From: CAVRXQ01 sp963838845
GTDB taxonomy: Bacteria; Actinomycetota; Acidimicrobiia; Acidimicrobiales; Bog-793
Direction: 5' to 3'
Length of the DNA stretch: 64,000 nt
Assembly: GCA_963838845.1 (NCBI GenBank)
Contig: CAWISR010000001.1
Span: 1 to 64,000 of the forward strand
Within the stretch, counting starts at the first letter, position 1. Each line of letters starts with the position of its first letter. Positions 25,627-32,080 of this stretch are shown here, piece after piece. Below the pieces are notes generated by a model. That model saw nothing but the letters and a program-made list of their open reading frames with translations. It searched no databases and was not told the DNA's origin. A program made the position numbers and the translations under genes.

Positions 25627-26172
25627 TTAGCTTGGGCCATGATCCATTGCCTCAGCTTGTCGTGATCGGCACCACTTCGACCGACTGCCCTGACCCGCAT
25701 TCTTTAAGTCACTGACCGATTCGATATGGAACGAGTAATGCCCGTCAGGGTTCAGAAATGCCTTGCCCTGCTTGCCGAGCGCATCGACCTCGGACTGCTT
25801 GCGTTGCTTGCGTAACTCGGAAACGAACGAGTAGCTGACTCGTGGAACGTCCGGCTTGCCGCGGCGCATTGCCGACGCGAGCTCAACGGCATCGTTACGA
25901 ACCGGATCTAAGTCGGCGTCAACTCGAAGACCACGCGAGTCCTCTTCGAGGCGCAGAGTGCCGTTTACCGTTCGCGCCAACGGAATGCCTGAGCCTGCTT
26001 CGCCGTGGCCTACATTCAGCACCACGTCTGGCCCGGGCTTGGAATTTAAGGTCCGCTTAAAGCATCCCGGCAAAAGTTCTTCCATGAAACTGCCAGCGCG
26101 GTCGTAGACCTGATACGGCGACGACGTTAGAGCGGCATAGCCGCGCAGGTGAATGTTGTTCGTATCTGTCAT
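25627..26172 (-). CDS. HK97-family phage prohead protease
   Basis: 181 aa. N-terminal half is typical: HLRGYAALTSSPYQVYDRAG, FMEELLPGCFKRTL, then the catalytic His in VLNVGHGEAGSGIPLART and the catalytic Ser region DVPRVSYSFV. It processes the capsid scaffold and shell in HK97-like phages. The C-terminal 30 residues (after FHIESVSDLKNAG) do not follow the family; a one-base shift would give SVEVVPITTS, closer to the usual EVSVVP-type end, so the gene may be truncated or shifted. The ATG overlaps the stop of the coiled-coil gene (ATGA). It is the only phage morphogenesis gene seen. Confidence 0.82.
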   Translation of the reverse strand: MTDTNNIHLRGYAALTSSPYQVYDRAGSFMEELLPGCFKRTLNSKPGPDVVLNVGHGEAGSGIPLARTVNGTLRLEEDSRGLRVDADLDPVRNDAVELASAMRRGKPDVPRVSYSFVSELRKQRKQSEVDALGKQGKAFLNPDGHYSFHIESVSDLKNAGQGSRSKWCRSRQAEAMDHGPS

Positions 26173-26647
26173 AACGGTCGATTCCTTAATGCGATCAGCT
26201 CGTGATGCAAGCTCTCTTCGTTAGCTTTCGCGGCTTTGGCGAGCTGGCGCGCCCGATCCAACTTGGAGGCGAGTGCGGCGATTTCCTGATCGCGCTTGGC
26301 TTGTTTGGGCGCGTCCTTTTCGGCTTGCTTGCGCTTGCGCTCGGCTTCTGCTGTGGCAGCCTTGACGCGCTCGATTCGTGCGCGTTCCTGCGCGGCGGCG
26401 AGCTGTGCAGTGAACTCCGACTCATCATGTTTCGGCTCGGGGAAGTGATTAACGACCGCTTGTTCGGCCTCGCGAACACGCTTCAGCGCCGCGAGATCAG
26501 CTTCGATTTGTTGCAGGCGGCGCTGTTCTGCCAGTAGCGGTCAAGCTGCCGCGCTCGCCTCCGCTCGTACGACTCAACCGTTCGATGCTGCCCTCGGTGC
26601 CATTCAGGCAACGCGCATGGGACGCCCGTAGTGCAGAGGTGACTCAC
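26169..26647 (-). pseudogene. Frameshifted coiled-coil gene of the mini-prophage
   Basis: GTG at 26647 overlaps the excisionase stop, and the last codons overlap the protease start, so it is the middle gene of a coupled trio. The first 40 codons (MSHLCTTGVPCALPEWHRGQ, a possible C/H zinc site, to ARQLDRYWQ) are in one frame. From 26528 the sequence continues in the -1 frame with 119 codons of Glu/Lys/Arg/Ala-rich helix (QRRLQQIEADLAALKRVREA, ERKRKQAEKDAPKQAKRD) to TGA. Re-reading one base at 26528 restores a single roughly 160-residue protein. No classical slippery heptamer is present, so mutation or sequencing error is more likely than recoding. A scaffold-like role is a guess from position. 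Confidence 0.7.
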
Positions 26648-26853
26648 GACGCCTGAGCGTCCCCCGCGTCGACGCCGTGCACCTCACGCTCAAACTTCGG
26701 AACGCTGACGCGCCACTGAGAACCGACCTTGAACGCTCCGGGGATCTCACCGAGCAAAGCAAGGCGGTAAGCGGTCGACGTGGCGATGCCGAGCTGCGTG
26801 GCAGCCCAAGACAACGGTTTCACGTCAGCGGGAAGGGATCTCGCCACCATCAA
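26644..26853 (-). CDS. Excisionase-type helix-turn-helix protein
   Basis: 69 aa. A MerR/HTH_17-like winged helix: LSWAATQLGIATSTAYRLAL followed by FKVGSQWRVSVPKFER, the standard form of Xis in actinobacterial integrative elements. It should bind near an attachment site and steer the integrase toward excision. It is followed by the coiled-coil gene with a GTGA overlap. Confidence 0.82.
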   Translation of the reverse strand: MMVARSLPADVKPLSWAATQLGIATSTAYRLALLGEIPGAFKVGSQWRVSVPKFEREVHGVDAGDAQAS

Positions 26854-27204
26854 CAGCCCTCCGATGATCTTCGGCTTGTTGCCAGCAGGTCAGACGCATT
26901 CAAAGGAAGTATGAGCGTCGACCCCCATGTGAGAGTTATCGCACTCCTCAGACCACGCTTCGGGCGAAATACCCGCATCATCGTCAACGGGTCGACCTCA
27001 CGATCCACGAGGATCATTCCGCCATAGTGTTGCCAGCAGGTCACCGGTGCAGCCGAACCCCTGTCGGGCGCCCGCTGGTCGTCATTGGCGCTCCGCTTCA
27101 CCTCACAATTATCCGATACGAGTGTTTGAACTCCCTGGTCAGACGCGCTTTCCGCCGAAAGCCGTGTCACGCCGAATCCAATCCGAGCGAGTCGGCCCGG
27201 AGGT
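26854..27204. other. Spacer between excisionase and integrase with a 16-bp direct repeat
   Basis: About 350 bases without a convincing gene. The 16-mer TGTTGCCAGCAGGTCA occurs twice in direct orientation, at 26877-26892 and 27028-27043. It may hold the excisionase promoter and operator-like or Xis sites. Confidence 0.5.
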
Positions 27205-28287
27205 TCAAGCAGGTGGCAACGCCAGCGTTTTCCCAAGGCTCGCGGCCAGCTCACGGTCTCGGCAGTCGACGGCGTGGGAGTAGACCCTGAGCGTCACCGA
27301 TGGGTCAGCGTGACCCAGACGTGCGCCCACGGTTACGGCGTCGAATCCAGCGGCGATGGCCTGCGTTGCCGAGAAATGCCTGAGCGCGTGCAGGTGGGTA
27401 TCGACGCCAGCCGTTGCGGCTACGCGTCGGGTGAATTTGGTCAGCACGATGGGTCGGATCGGTTCGAGTCCCTGCGGCGACCGGGAGAACATGAACGCGT
27501 CCGGCGCGACCTTCACGTCCAGCATCGCGGCGAGATCGTCGACCGACGCACGATGCCGACGCAAAATCTCGAGCGCGAGATCATCGAGTCCGATTTTCCG
27601 CTCCGCGTGCGTCTTCGTTGACTTTTCCTGCCAGCCGCCACCCTTCGTTTCGTAGACCGAACGGGCGATTGTCAGCGTGCCAGCCTCGGCGTCGAGGTCT
27701 GACCATCTCAGCGCGCACAGCTCGCCGCGTCGTGCTCCGGTGAGTGCGGCGAGAAAGAGCAGCGCCGAAAGGGACGGTTCGACAGCTTCGGCGGCTTTGA
27801 TGATCCGGCGAACATCGTCAGGGTCGGGCGCGACGATCTGAGGCGCATGGACTGGCGGCGGGCTCGCCTTGCGGCTCACGTTGTTGTCGACGAGTCCCCA
27901 TTTCTCGCCCTGGTGCAACGCAGCGCCGATCAATGCATGGACGCGGCGAACGCTTGTCGCCTTGTTGCCCTTCTTCGTCAGTCGCGCATACAGGTGGTCG
28001 AGGTCGAGCGAAGACAGCTTGTCGAGCCGGATCGATCCAAGTGCGGGACGGACGACGGTTTCGACGATGCGTCGGTACTCGCGGAGCGTCGTCGGCGAAC
28101 GGCCGAGCGATTCGGCTTGCGCCAGGAAACGGTCGAGCAGGGTTCCGAACGTTTCGGTTCCCGTCGCGTTCCCACGCCCGGACTCGGCGATCATCTTCGC
28201 CAGCTCGCGGTCAGCTAGACGCACCCCGCCATAGACCGTTTTCCGCCGTTGGATCGGCGAGCCGTTCTCGTTGCGTCCGACGTACAC
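27205..28287 (-). CDS. int: Tyrosine-type site-specific integrase
   Basis: 360 aa from GTG 28287. A core-binding SAM-like domain (TFGTLLDRFLAQAESLGRSP) is followed by the catalytic domain with all expected residues: R186 in TGARRGEL, H300 and R303 in HLHALRHF, H326 in LGHADPS and Y336 in RVYSH. It catalyses integration into and excision from the adjacent tRNA-Lys gene. The same frame is open upstream to a stop at about 28370 and encodes a convincing family N-terminus (NGSIAGTKTEVGPGVWRLRV) but without any start codon; the only ATG (28343) is one base out of frame. The N-terminal arm-binding domain may therefore be lost. Confidence 0.9.
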   Translation of the reverse strand: MYVGRNENGSPIQRRKTVYGGVRLADRELAKMIAESGRGNATGTETFGTLLDRFLAQAESLGRSPTTLREYRRIVETVVRPALGSIRLDKLSSLDLDHLYARLTKKGNKATSVRRVHALIGAALHQGEKWGLVDNNVSRKASPPPVHAPQIVAPDPDDVRRIIKAAEAVEPSLSALLFLAALTGARRGELCALRWSDLDAEAGTLTIARSVYETKGGGWQEKSTKTHAERKIGLDDLALEILRRHRASVDDLAAMLDVKVAPDAFMFSRSPQGLEPIRPIVLTKFTRRVAATAGVDTHLHALRHFSATQAIAAGFDAVTVGARLGHADPSVTLRVYSHAVDCRDRELAASLGKTLALPPA

Positions 28288-28342
28288 GCGGAGACGCCAA
28301 ACGCCCGGTCCTACCTCGGTCTTTGTACCTGCTATGCTGCCA

Positions 28343-28363
28343 TTGTAGTCACTTTGTAGTCAC
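28343..28363 (+). promoter_or_regulatory. Putative integrase arm-type sites, proximal end
   Basis: Two direct copies of TTGTAGTCAC at 28343 and 28354, again 11 bp apart and in the same orientation as the pair at 21354-21374. They lie about 35-55 bp inside the attachment core and across the presumed original start of the integrase gene. Confidence 0.65.
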
Positions 28364-28390
28364 GTTTCTGGGTACAACTACAAAATAGGC

Positions 28391-28443
28391 CTCTGAGCTG
28401 GTGCGCCCCGAGGGACTCGAACCCTCAACCTGCGGATTAAGAG
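28391..28443 (-). repeat. Attachment site, tRNA copy (attL)
   Basis: The 3' end of the intact tRNA-Lys gene plus 8 bases downstream. Partner of 21197-21249. Confidence 0.85.
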
Positions 28444-28475
28444 TCCGTTGCTCTGCCAAATTGAGCTAGAGGCGC
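28399..28475 (-). tRNA. tRNA-Lys (anticodon CTT)
   Basis: Complete cloverleaf: acceptor GCGCCTC pairs with GGGGCGC (one G-U), the anticodon loop is CTCTTAA and the T-loop is TTCGAGT. Discriminator A and CCA are encoded. It is the integration target of the mini-prophage; the 3' half is regenerated by the element. Confidence 0.95.
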
Positions 28476-28641
28476 GACGGCGGCATGTTAACGGTTCGTC
28501 CTCCTCAAGCGGAAAGCGGAAGCGAAGTCTTCGCCCCTGTCGACGACGTGAGGCACACCTCGCCTCGATCCTGCGAAAGTGGTGACAGGGGCGTTGCGCG
28601 GCGCTACCGTGCCTCTACCTCACTACGACTAAGGGCAGAAC

Positions 28642-29520
28642 GTGAACTTCCTCGCTCTCCTCGGCCTGACCATGCTCGCTGGGCTCATCGGTGCGGGCTT
28701 CGCCGGCGTGACGATCACCGTGTTTCTGCACCGGGGCATCACCCACGGCTCGCACCGGATGAAGCGCCCCGTCTACGAGGCCGGCCGCTGGCTCACGTTC
28801 CTCGTCGTCTTCATGCGCCATTGGGAATGGCGGCGGATCCACCGCAAGCACCATAAATACACTGACGTCTGGATCGACGAGATCCGCCACGACCCCCACT
28901 CACCCGTCGTCATCTCCGAGCGAGAGGGAATCGACGGCTATCGGCGCGTGTCGTGGCATATGGGCGCGATCTTCCACGCCGAGGCACAGCTCCCCGACAT
29001 CCAGGACGACACCTTCGACGACCCAAGGCTCGATCGACCCTTCGACAGCCTCGATGCGCGCGTTTTCAAGCGGCCCGTCTACGGCGCGGTCGTCGCGGGT
29101 CTCGCCTACGCGCTCGTCTTCGCGCTGGCGGCGCCTCCTATTCTCGGCGTGGCGCGTTCGGTCGGTTGGGAGCTCGCAGCAGCGATCGCCGGCGCGCTCG
29201 CGCTCGGTGTCCATATCGGAACGGTGCTGCGCTTCGGCGGTGCGATCAACTCCGATTGTCATCGCGCCAAGGTGTGGCTCGACGGTGCGGGGTATGCGAA
29301 GAACGTGAAGTTCCTCTCCGTCGTCATCTTCGGCGAAGGCGAGCATTTGACGCACCACCTCTACCCACAAATCGCGCGCATCAGCAATCGCTGGGACCTC
29401 GGCTGGCGGATCATCGCCGTTCTTCGCTTCTTCAGATTGACCGAAGTGCCGTGCGATCGAAAAGCCGTGCTTGGGGGTCGGCGCCTCGTCTTGAAAGAGG
29501 CGGTCGCTTCCCGGACGTAG
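28642..29520 (+). CDS. Acyl-CoA/fatty acid desaturase
   Basis: 292 aa with GTG start. A membrane di-iron desaturase of the delta-9 type, with three histidine boxes: HRGITH, HRKHH and HLTHH (within EGEHLTHHLYP). Hydrophobic pairs at about 5-30 and 135-190 give four transmembrane spans. It introduces a double bond into membrane acyl chains using O2 and an electron donor, so the organism is at least microaerobic. It is followed after 6 nt by ybaK, possibly co-transcribed. It is the first chromosomal gene after the tRNA-Lys insertion hotspot. Confidence 0.9.
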   Translation: MNFLALLGLTMLAGLIGAGFAGVTITVFLHRGITHGSHRMKRPVYEAGRWLTFLVVFMRHWEWRRIHRKHHKYTDVWIDEIRHDPHSPVVISEREGIDGYRRVSWHMGAIFHAEAQLPDIQDDTFDDPRLDRPFDSLDARVFKRPVYGAVVAGLAYALVFALAAPPILGVARSVGWELAAAIAGALALGVHIGTVLRFGGAINSDCHRAKVWLDGAGYAKNVKFLSVVIFGEGEHLTHHLYPQIARISNRWDLGWRIIAVLRFFRLTEVPCDRKAVLGGRRLVLKEAVASRT

Positions 29521-29526
29521 AAGCGC

Positions 29527-30012
29527 GTGCATCCGAACGCCGCCCGCGTCGCGGCCGAACTCGAACGCGCCGGGCTGCACACCAACGTCCGAGAGCTCGC
29601 GGCTTCGACTCGAACGGCGAAGGACGCCGCGGCCGCCCTCGGCTGTGCCGTCGGCGCGATCGCGAACAGCCTCGTCTTCGTGTCCGACGGAAAACCCGTC
29701 CTCGTGCTGTCGAGCGGCGCCCACCGGGTCGACACCGATCTCGTCGCGGCCACCATCGGCGCAACCGAGGTCCGGCCGGCTACCGCAGACGAAGTTCGAC
29801 CTGCGACTGGCCAGCCGATCGGCGGGGTCGCGCCAGTCGGCCATCCGACCCGACTGCCGACGTACATCGACACGTCTCTGCGGGATTACGAAACGATCTG
29901 GGCGTCCGCGGGGACCCCGCATGCCGTCTTCGCCTCCACGTTCGCCGATCTCTGTCGCGTGACCGGCGCGACCGAGATCGCGGTCGCGCCCGATATCGAA
30001 CCTCGCGTTTGA
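29527..30012 (+). CDS. YbaK/EbsC-family aminoacyl-tRNA deacylase
   Basis: 161 aa, GTG start 6 nt after the desaturase. The fold of the ProRS editing domain is visible: AKDAAAALGCAVGAIANSLV with the following KPVLVLSSGAHRVD, then IGGVAPVGHPTRLPTYID and TFADLCRVTGA. Members hydrolyse mischarged tRNA in trans, for example Cys-tRNA(Pro). The exact substrate is not predictable. Cytoplasmic. Confidence 0.88.
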   Translation: MHPNAARVAAELERAGLHTNVRELAASTRTAKDAAAALGCAVGAIANSLVFVSDGKPVLVLSSGAHRVDTDLVAATIGATEVRPATADEVRPATGQPIGGVAPVGHPTRLPTYIDTSLRDYETIWASAGTPHAVFASTFADLCRVTGATEIAVAPDIEPRV

Positions 30013-30135
30013 CGCGCGTCTCGCGTCAACCCAGCGAGTCCATCCCACCGGCGCTCAGCGCACGACGACCGTTCGGCGTTGACTACGACCGCGAGCGCCC
30101 CGCGGCGACGAAGAAGAAGATCGCAAGCGCTCGGA

Positions 30136-30528
30136 TCAACGAGCGGTGCGATCGAGTGCGCGCGCCCAGAGTCGCACCGCGTCGACATCGGCGGCGATCT
30201 GCGCCCGCAGCTCCTCTTCGCACTCGAAGCGCGCCTGGTTGCGGATCAATTCCTCAATTTCCACCTGAAGGCGTTCCCCGTAGAGGTCGCCATCGAAGTC
30301 GATCAGGTGCGCCTCGACGATCACCGCGGCGTCGTCCCCGTAGTAGTGGGGTCGCGTCCCGACCGAGATAGCCGAGAGGTAGCGCGTCCCATTCGCGCGC
30401 GTCGTATATCCCGCGTAGACGCCGTTGTCAGGGACGCCCGCGCCGTTCGACTCGAGGTTGGCCGTCGGGAAGCCGAGGGCGCGGCCGCGATGGTCCCCTT
30501 CAACGACGATTCCCTCGACGACAGCCAC
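30136..30528 (-). CDS. Stand-alone riboflavin kinase
   Basis: 130 aa. The riboflavin kinase domain that normally forms the C-terminal half of RibF: EGDHRGRALGFPTANL (nucleotide site), NGVYAGYTT and SAISVGTRPHYYG (flavin site), and VEAHLIDFDGDLYGERL. The FAD synthetase half is missing and the upstream DNA encodes an ABC permease, so this is a free domain rather than an obvious truncation. It would phosphorylate riboflavin to FMN. Whether a full RibF exists elsewhere cannot be seen. GTG start; the ribosome site is weak. The gene lies 37 bp after the permease and may be in the same transcript. Confidence 0.82.
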   Translation of the reverse strand: MAVVEGIVVEGDHRGRALGFPTANLESNGAGVPDNGVYAGYTTRANGTRYLSAISVGTRPHYYGDDAAVIVEAHLIDFDGDLYGERLQVEIEELIRNQARFECEEELRAQIAADVDAVRLWARALDRTAR

Positions 30529-30565
30529 CTTCGAGAACCTAATGGGGTGCCGAGCGGCTTCGGCG

Positions 30566-31327
30566 CTACATCCCCGCCAGCGACGCCGGACGCCGCAGAC
30601 GACTCGCGGAGAGGAGAAATCCGCGTCCTCGCTCCGCCGAGTAGCGCTTCGAGGCGCGTAGCGGCTTCGGAGTGACGATCCGGTAGGCGAGGAAGAGCAA
30701 CAGGTCGGTGGCGGCGGCCAACAACGCGACGAGGACGGCGCCCCCGAACGCTTCGACGGCGTCGTTCACGCTCAATCCTGCGAAGATGAACTCGCCGAGG
30801 TCGTTGAACGTCACGTACGCCGCGAGGGTGGCCGTCGCAACCACCTCCACGGCGGCGGTCCGAACGCCTGCCACGGCGAGCGGCAGGGCAAGTGGGAGTT
30901 CGACCTTGAAGAACCGTTGCCAGCCAGTCATCCCCGACGCACGAGCCGCCTCACGGATGTCGGGATCGACCTCGCGCATGCCGACGTAGCTGTTCGTCAC
31001 GATCGGCGGAACGGCGAGCGCGAACAACGTGATGAACGCGGTCGGGAAGCCGCCGTCGTTCAAGCCGATCGCGGGGATCGTCGCGAGCAGGGTGAGCAGC
31101 GTGATCGACGGTACGGCGCGCGCCGCGTTGGCGGCGTTGACGGCGAGCAACCCGCCCCGGGACACGAAACCAAGCACGAAACCGATACCGACGCCGATGA
31201 CCGTCGCGGCACCAACGACCGCGAAGGAGAGCTCCGCCTGCAGTTCGAGCCGGTCGAGAGCGCCGTTCGAACCTGTCCAGTTCGCGCGAGAGGTGAGGAA
31301 CGACCAGACCTCAGCCAGGAAGTGCAT
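30566..31327 (-). CDS. Osmoprotectant ABC transporter permease (OpuC-type)
   Basis: 253 aa. About five to six transmembrane spans with the binding-protein-dependent permease signature (REAARASGMTGWQRFFKVEL). The short hydrophilic N-terminus and family pattern match OpuCB/OpuCD permeases for glycine betaine, choline or carnitine. ATG at 31327 is one base after the stop of the paired permease; the open frame further upstream is not used. With the divergent ATPase and the binding protein it forms a full importer. Confidence 0.88.
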   Translation of the reverse strand: MHFLAEVWSFLTSRANWTGSNGALDRLELQAELSFAVVGAATVIGVGIGFVLGFVSRGGLLAVNAANAARAVPSITLLTLLATIPAIGLNDGGFPTAFITLFALAVPPIVTNSYVGMREVDPDIREAARASGMTGWQRFFKVELPLALPLAVAGVRTAAVEVVATATLAAYVTFNDLGEFIFAGLSVNDAVEAFGGAVLVALLAAATDLLLFLAYRIVTPKPLRASKRYSAERGRGFLLSASRLRRPASLAGM

Positions 31328-31328
31328 C

Positions 31329-32018
31329 TCAACCTCCGCCCGTCGCTTGGTTCCAGCGGACGACCACGCTCTGCACCCCGACGAAGAACAAGTCCGCCAG
31401 GCCAGCGAGCACGATCGAGAGCACAAGCGCCACGATGATCGGCGTCTGAAAACCGTTCTCTTGGAAGCCCTGGATGATGAATTGACCGAGTCCACCGAGC
31501 CCGATGAATGCCGTGACGTTCACCAGGCCGACGACGGTCACCGTCGCGACACGCAATCCGGCGATGATCGAGGGGAACGCGAGCGGAAGGTCGACCTTGA
31601 AGAACTCCGCGACCGGTGAATACCCCATCGCTCGAGCCGCTTCTCGTACGTCGACCGGAACCTCGTCGAGTCCCGTGACGATGTTGCGGATGAGGACGAG
31701 CTGCGTATAGCTAACAAGCGCGACCTCGGCGGTCGTCACCGTGAAGTATCCAGTCACCGGCTGGAGGATCGCGAAGAGCGCGATCGAAGGGATGGTGTAC
31801 AGAAGCCCGGTGAAGCCGATCACCGCGGCACGCAGCCGGCTAAAGCGCCAGACAAGCAGGGAGACCGGCAGCGCGATCCCAAGTCCGACCCCGATCGCGA
31901 TCGCGGTCAGTTGTGCATGCTGGCCGAGGGCTGACCAGATCGCGCCAGAGTTCTGTGAGATCCACGACCATTGAATCACGGAGGCGATCACCGGAAGGCC
32001 CCCCGTCGTCGCGGACAC
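31329..32018 (-). CDS. Osmoprotectant ABC transporter permease (OpuC-type)
   Basis: 229 aa. Six hydrophobic segments and the EAA-like loop REAARAMGYSPVAEFFKVDL. Paralogue of the next gene. The two would form the heterodimeric channel. GTG at 32018 is taken as start; a GTG some 40 bases further in is possible. It diverges from the ATPase gene with only about 60 bp between, so promoters overlap and the whole system is probably regulated together. Confidence 0.87.
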   Translation of the reverse strand: MSATTGGLPVIASVIQWSWISQNSGAIWSALGQHAQLTAIAIGVGLGIALPVSLLVWRFSRLRAAVIGFTGLLYTIPSIALFAILQPVTGYFTVTTAEVALVSYTQLVLIRNIVTGLDEVPVDVREAARAMGYSPVAEFFKVDLPLAFPSIIAGLRVATVTVVGLVNVTAFIGLGGLGQFIIQGFQENGFQTPIIVALVLSIVLAGLADLFFVGVQSVVVRWNQATGGG

Positions 32019-32080
32019 GGGACCGGATACGGACTTCTCCCGAACCGACCACGGCCCGCGCCATTAGGGTCATCGACGCC

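Larger units (their letters stand above)
21197..28443. mobile_element. tRNA-Lys-integrated mini-prophage / satellite-like element, decayed
   Basis: About 7.2 kb bounded by a 53-bp direct repeat of the tRNA-Lys 3' end (one mismatch). At the tRNA end lie a tyrosine integrase, an excisionase, a small coiled-coil gene and an HK97-type prohead protease, chained by stop/start overlaps. Pairs of TGTAGTCAC sites lie just inside both ends. The other end carries short paired genes and cargo. This is the layout of phiRv1/phiRv2-type mini-prophages of actinobacteria. No portal, terminase, capsid, tail or lysis gene is seen, and at least one gene is frameshifted, so it is probably immobile on its own. Confidence 0.8.

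Noticed and set aside
26202..26537. Plus-strand hydrophobic frame (MMQALFVSFRGFGEL...)
   Set aside because: It is the antisense of the charged coiled-coil gene, which is supported by overlaps with both neighbours.
31913..32080. Upstream extension of the osmoprotectant ATPase
   Set aside because: The extension is antisense to the divergent permease; the conserved ATPase begins at ATG 32081.
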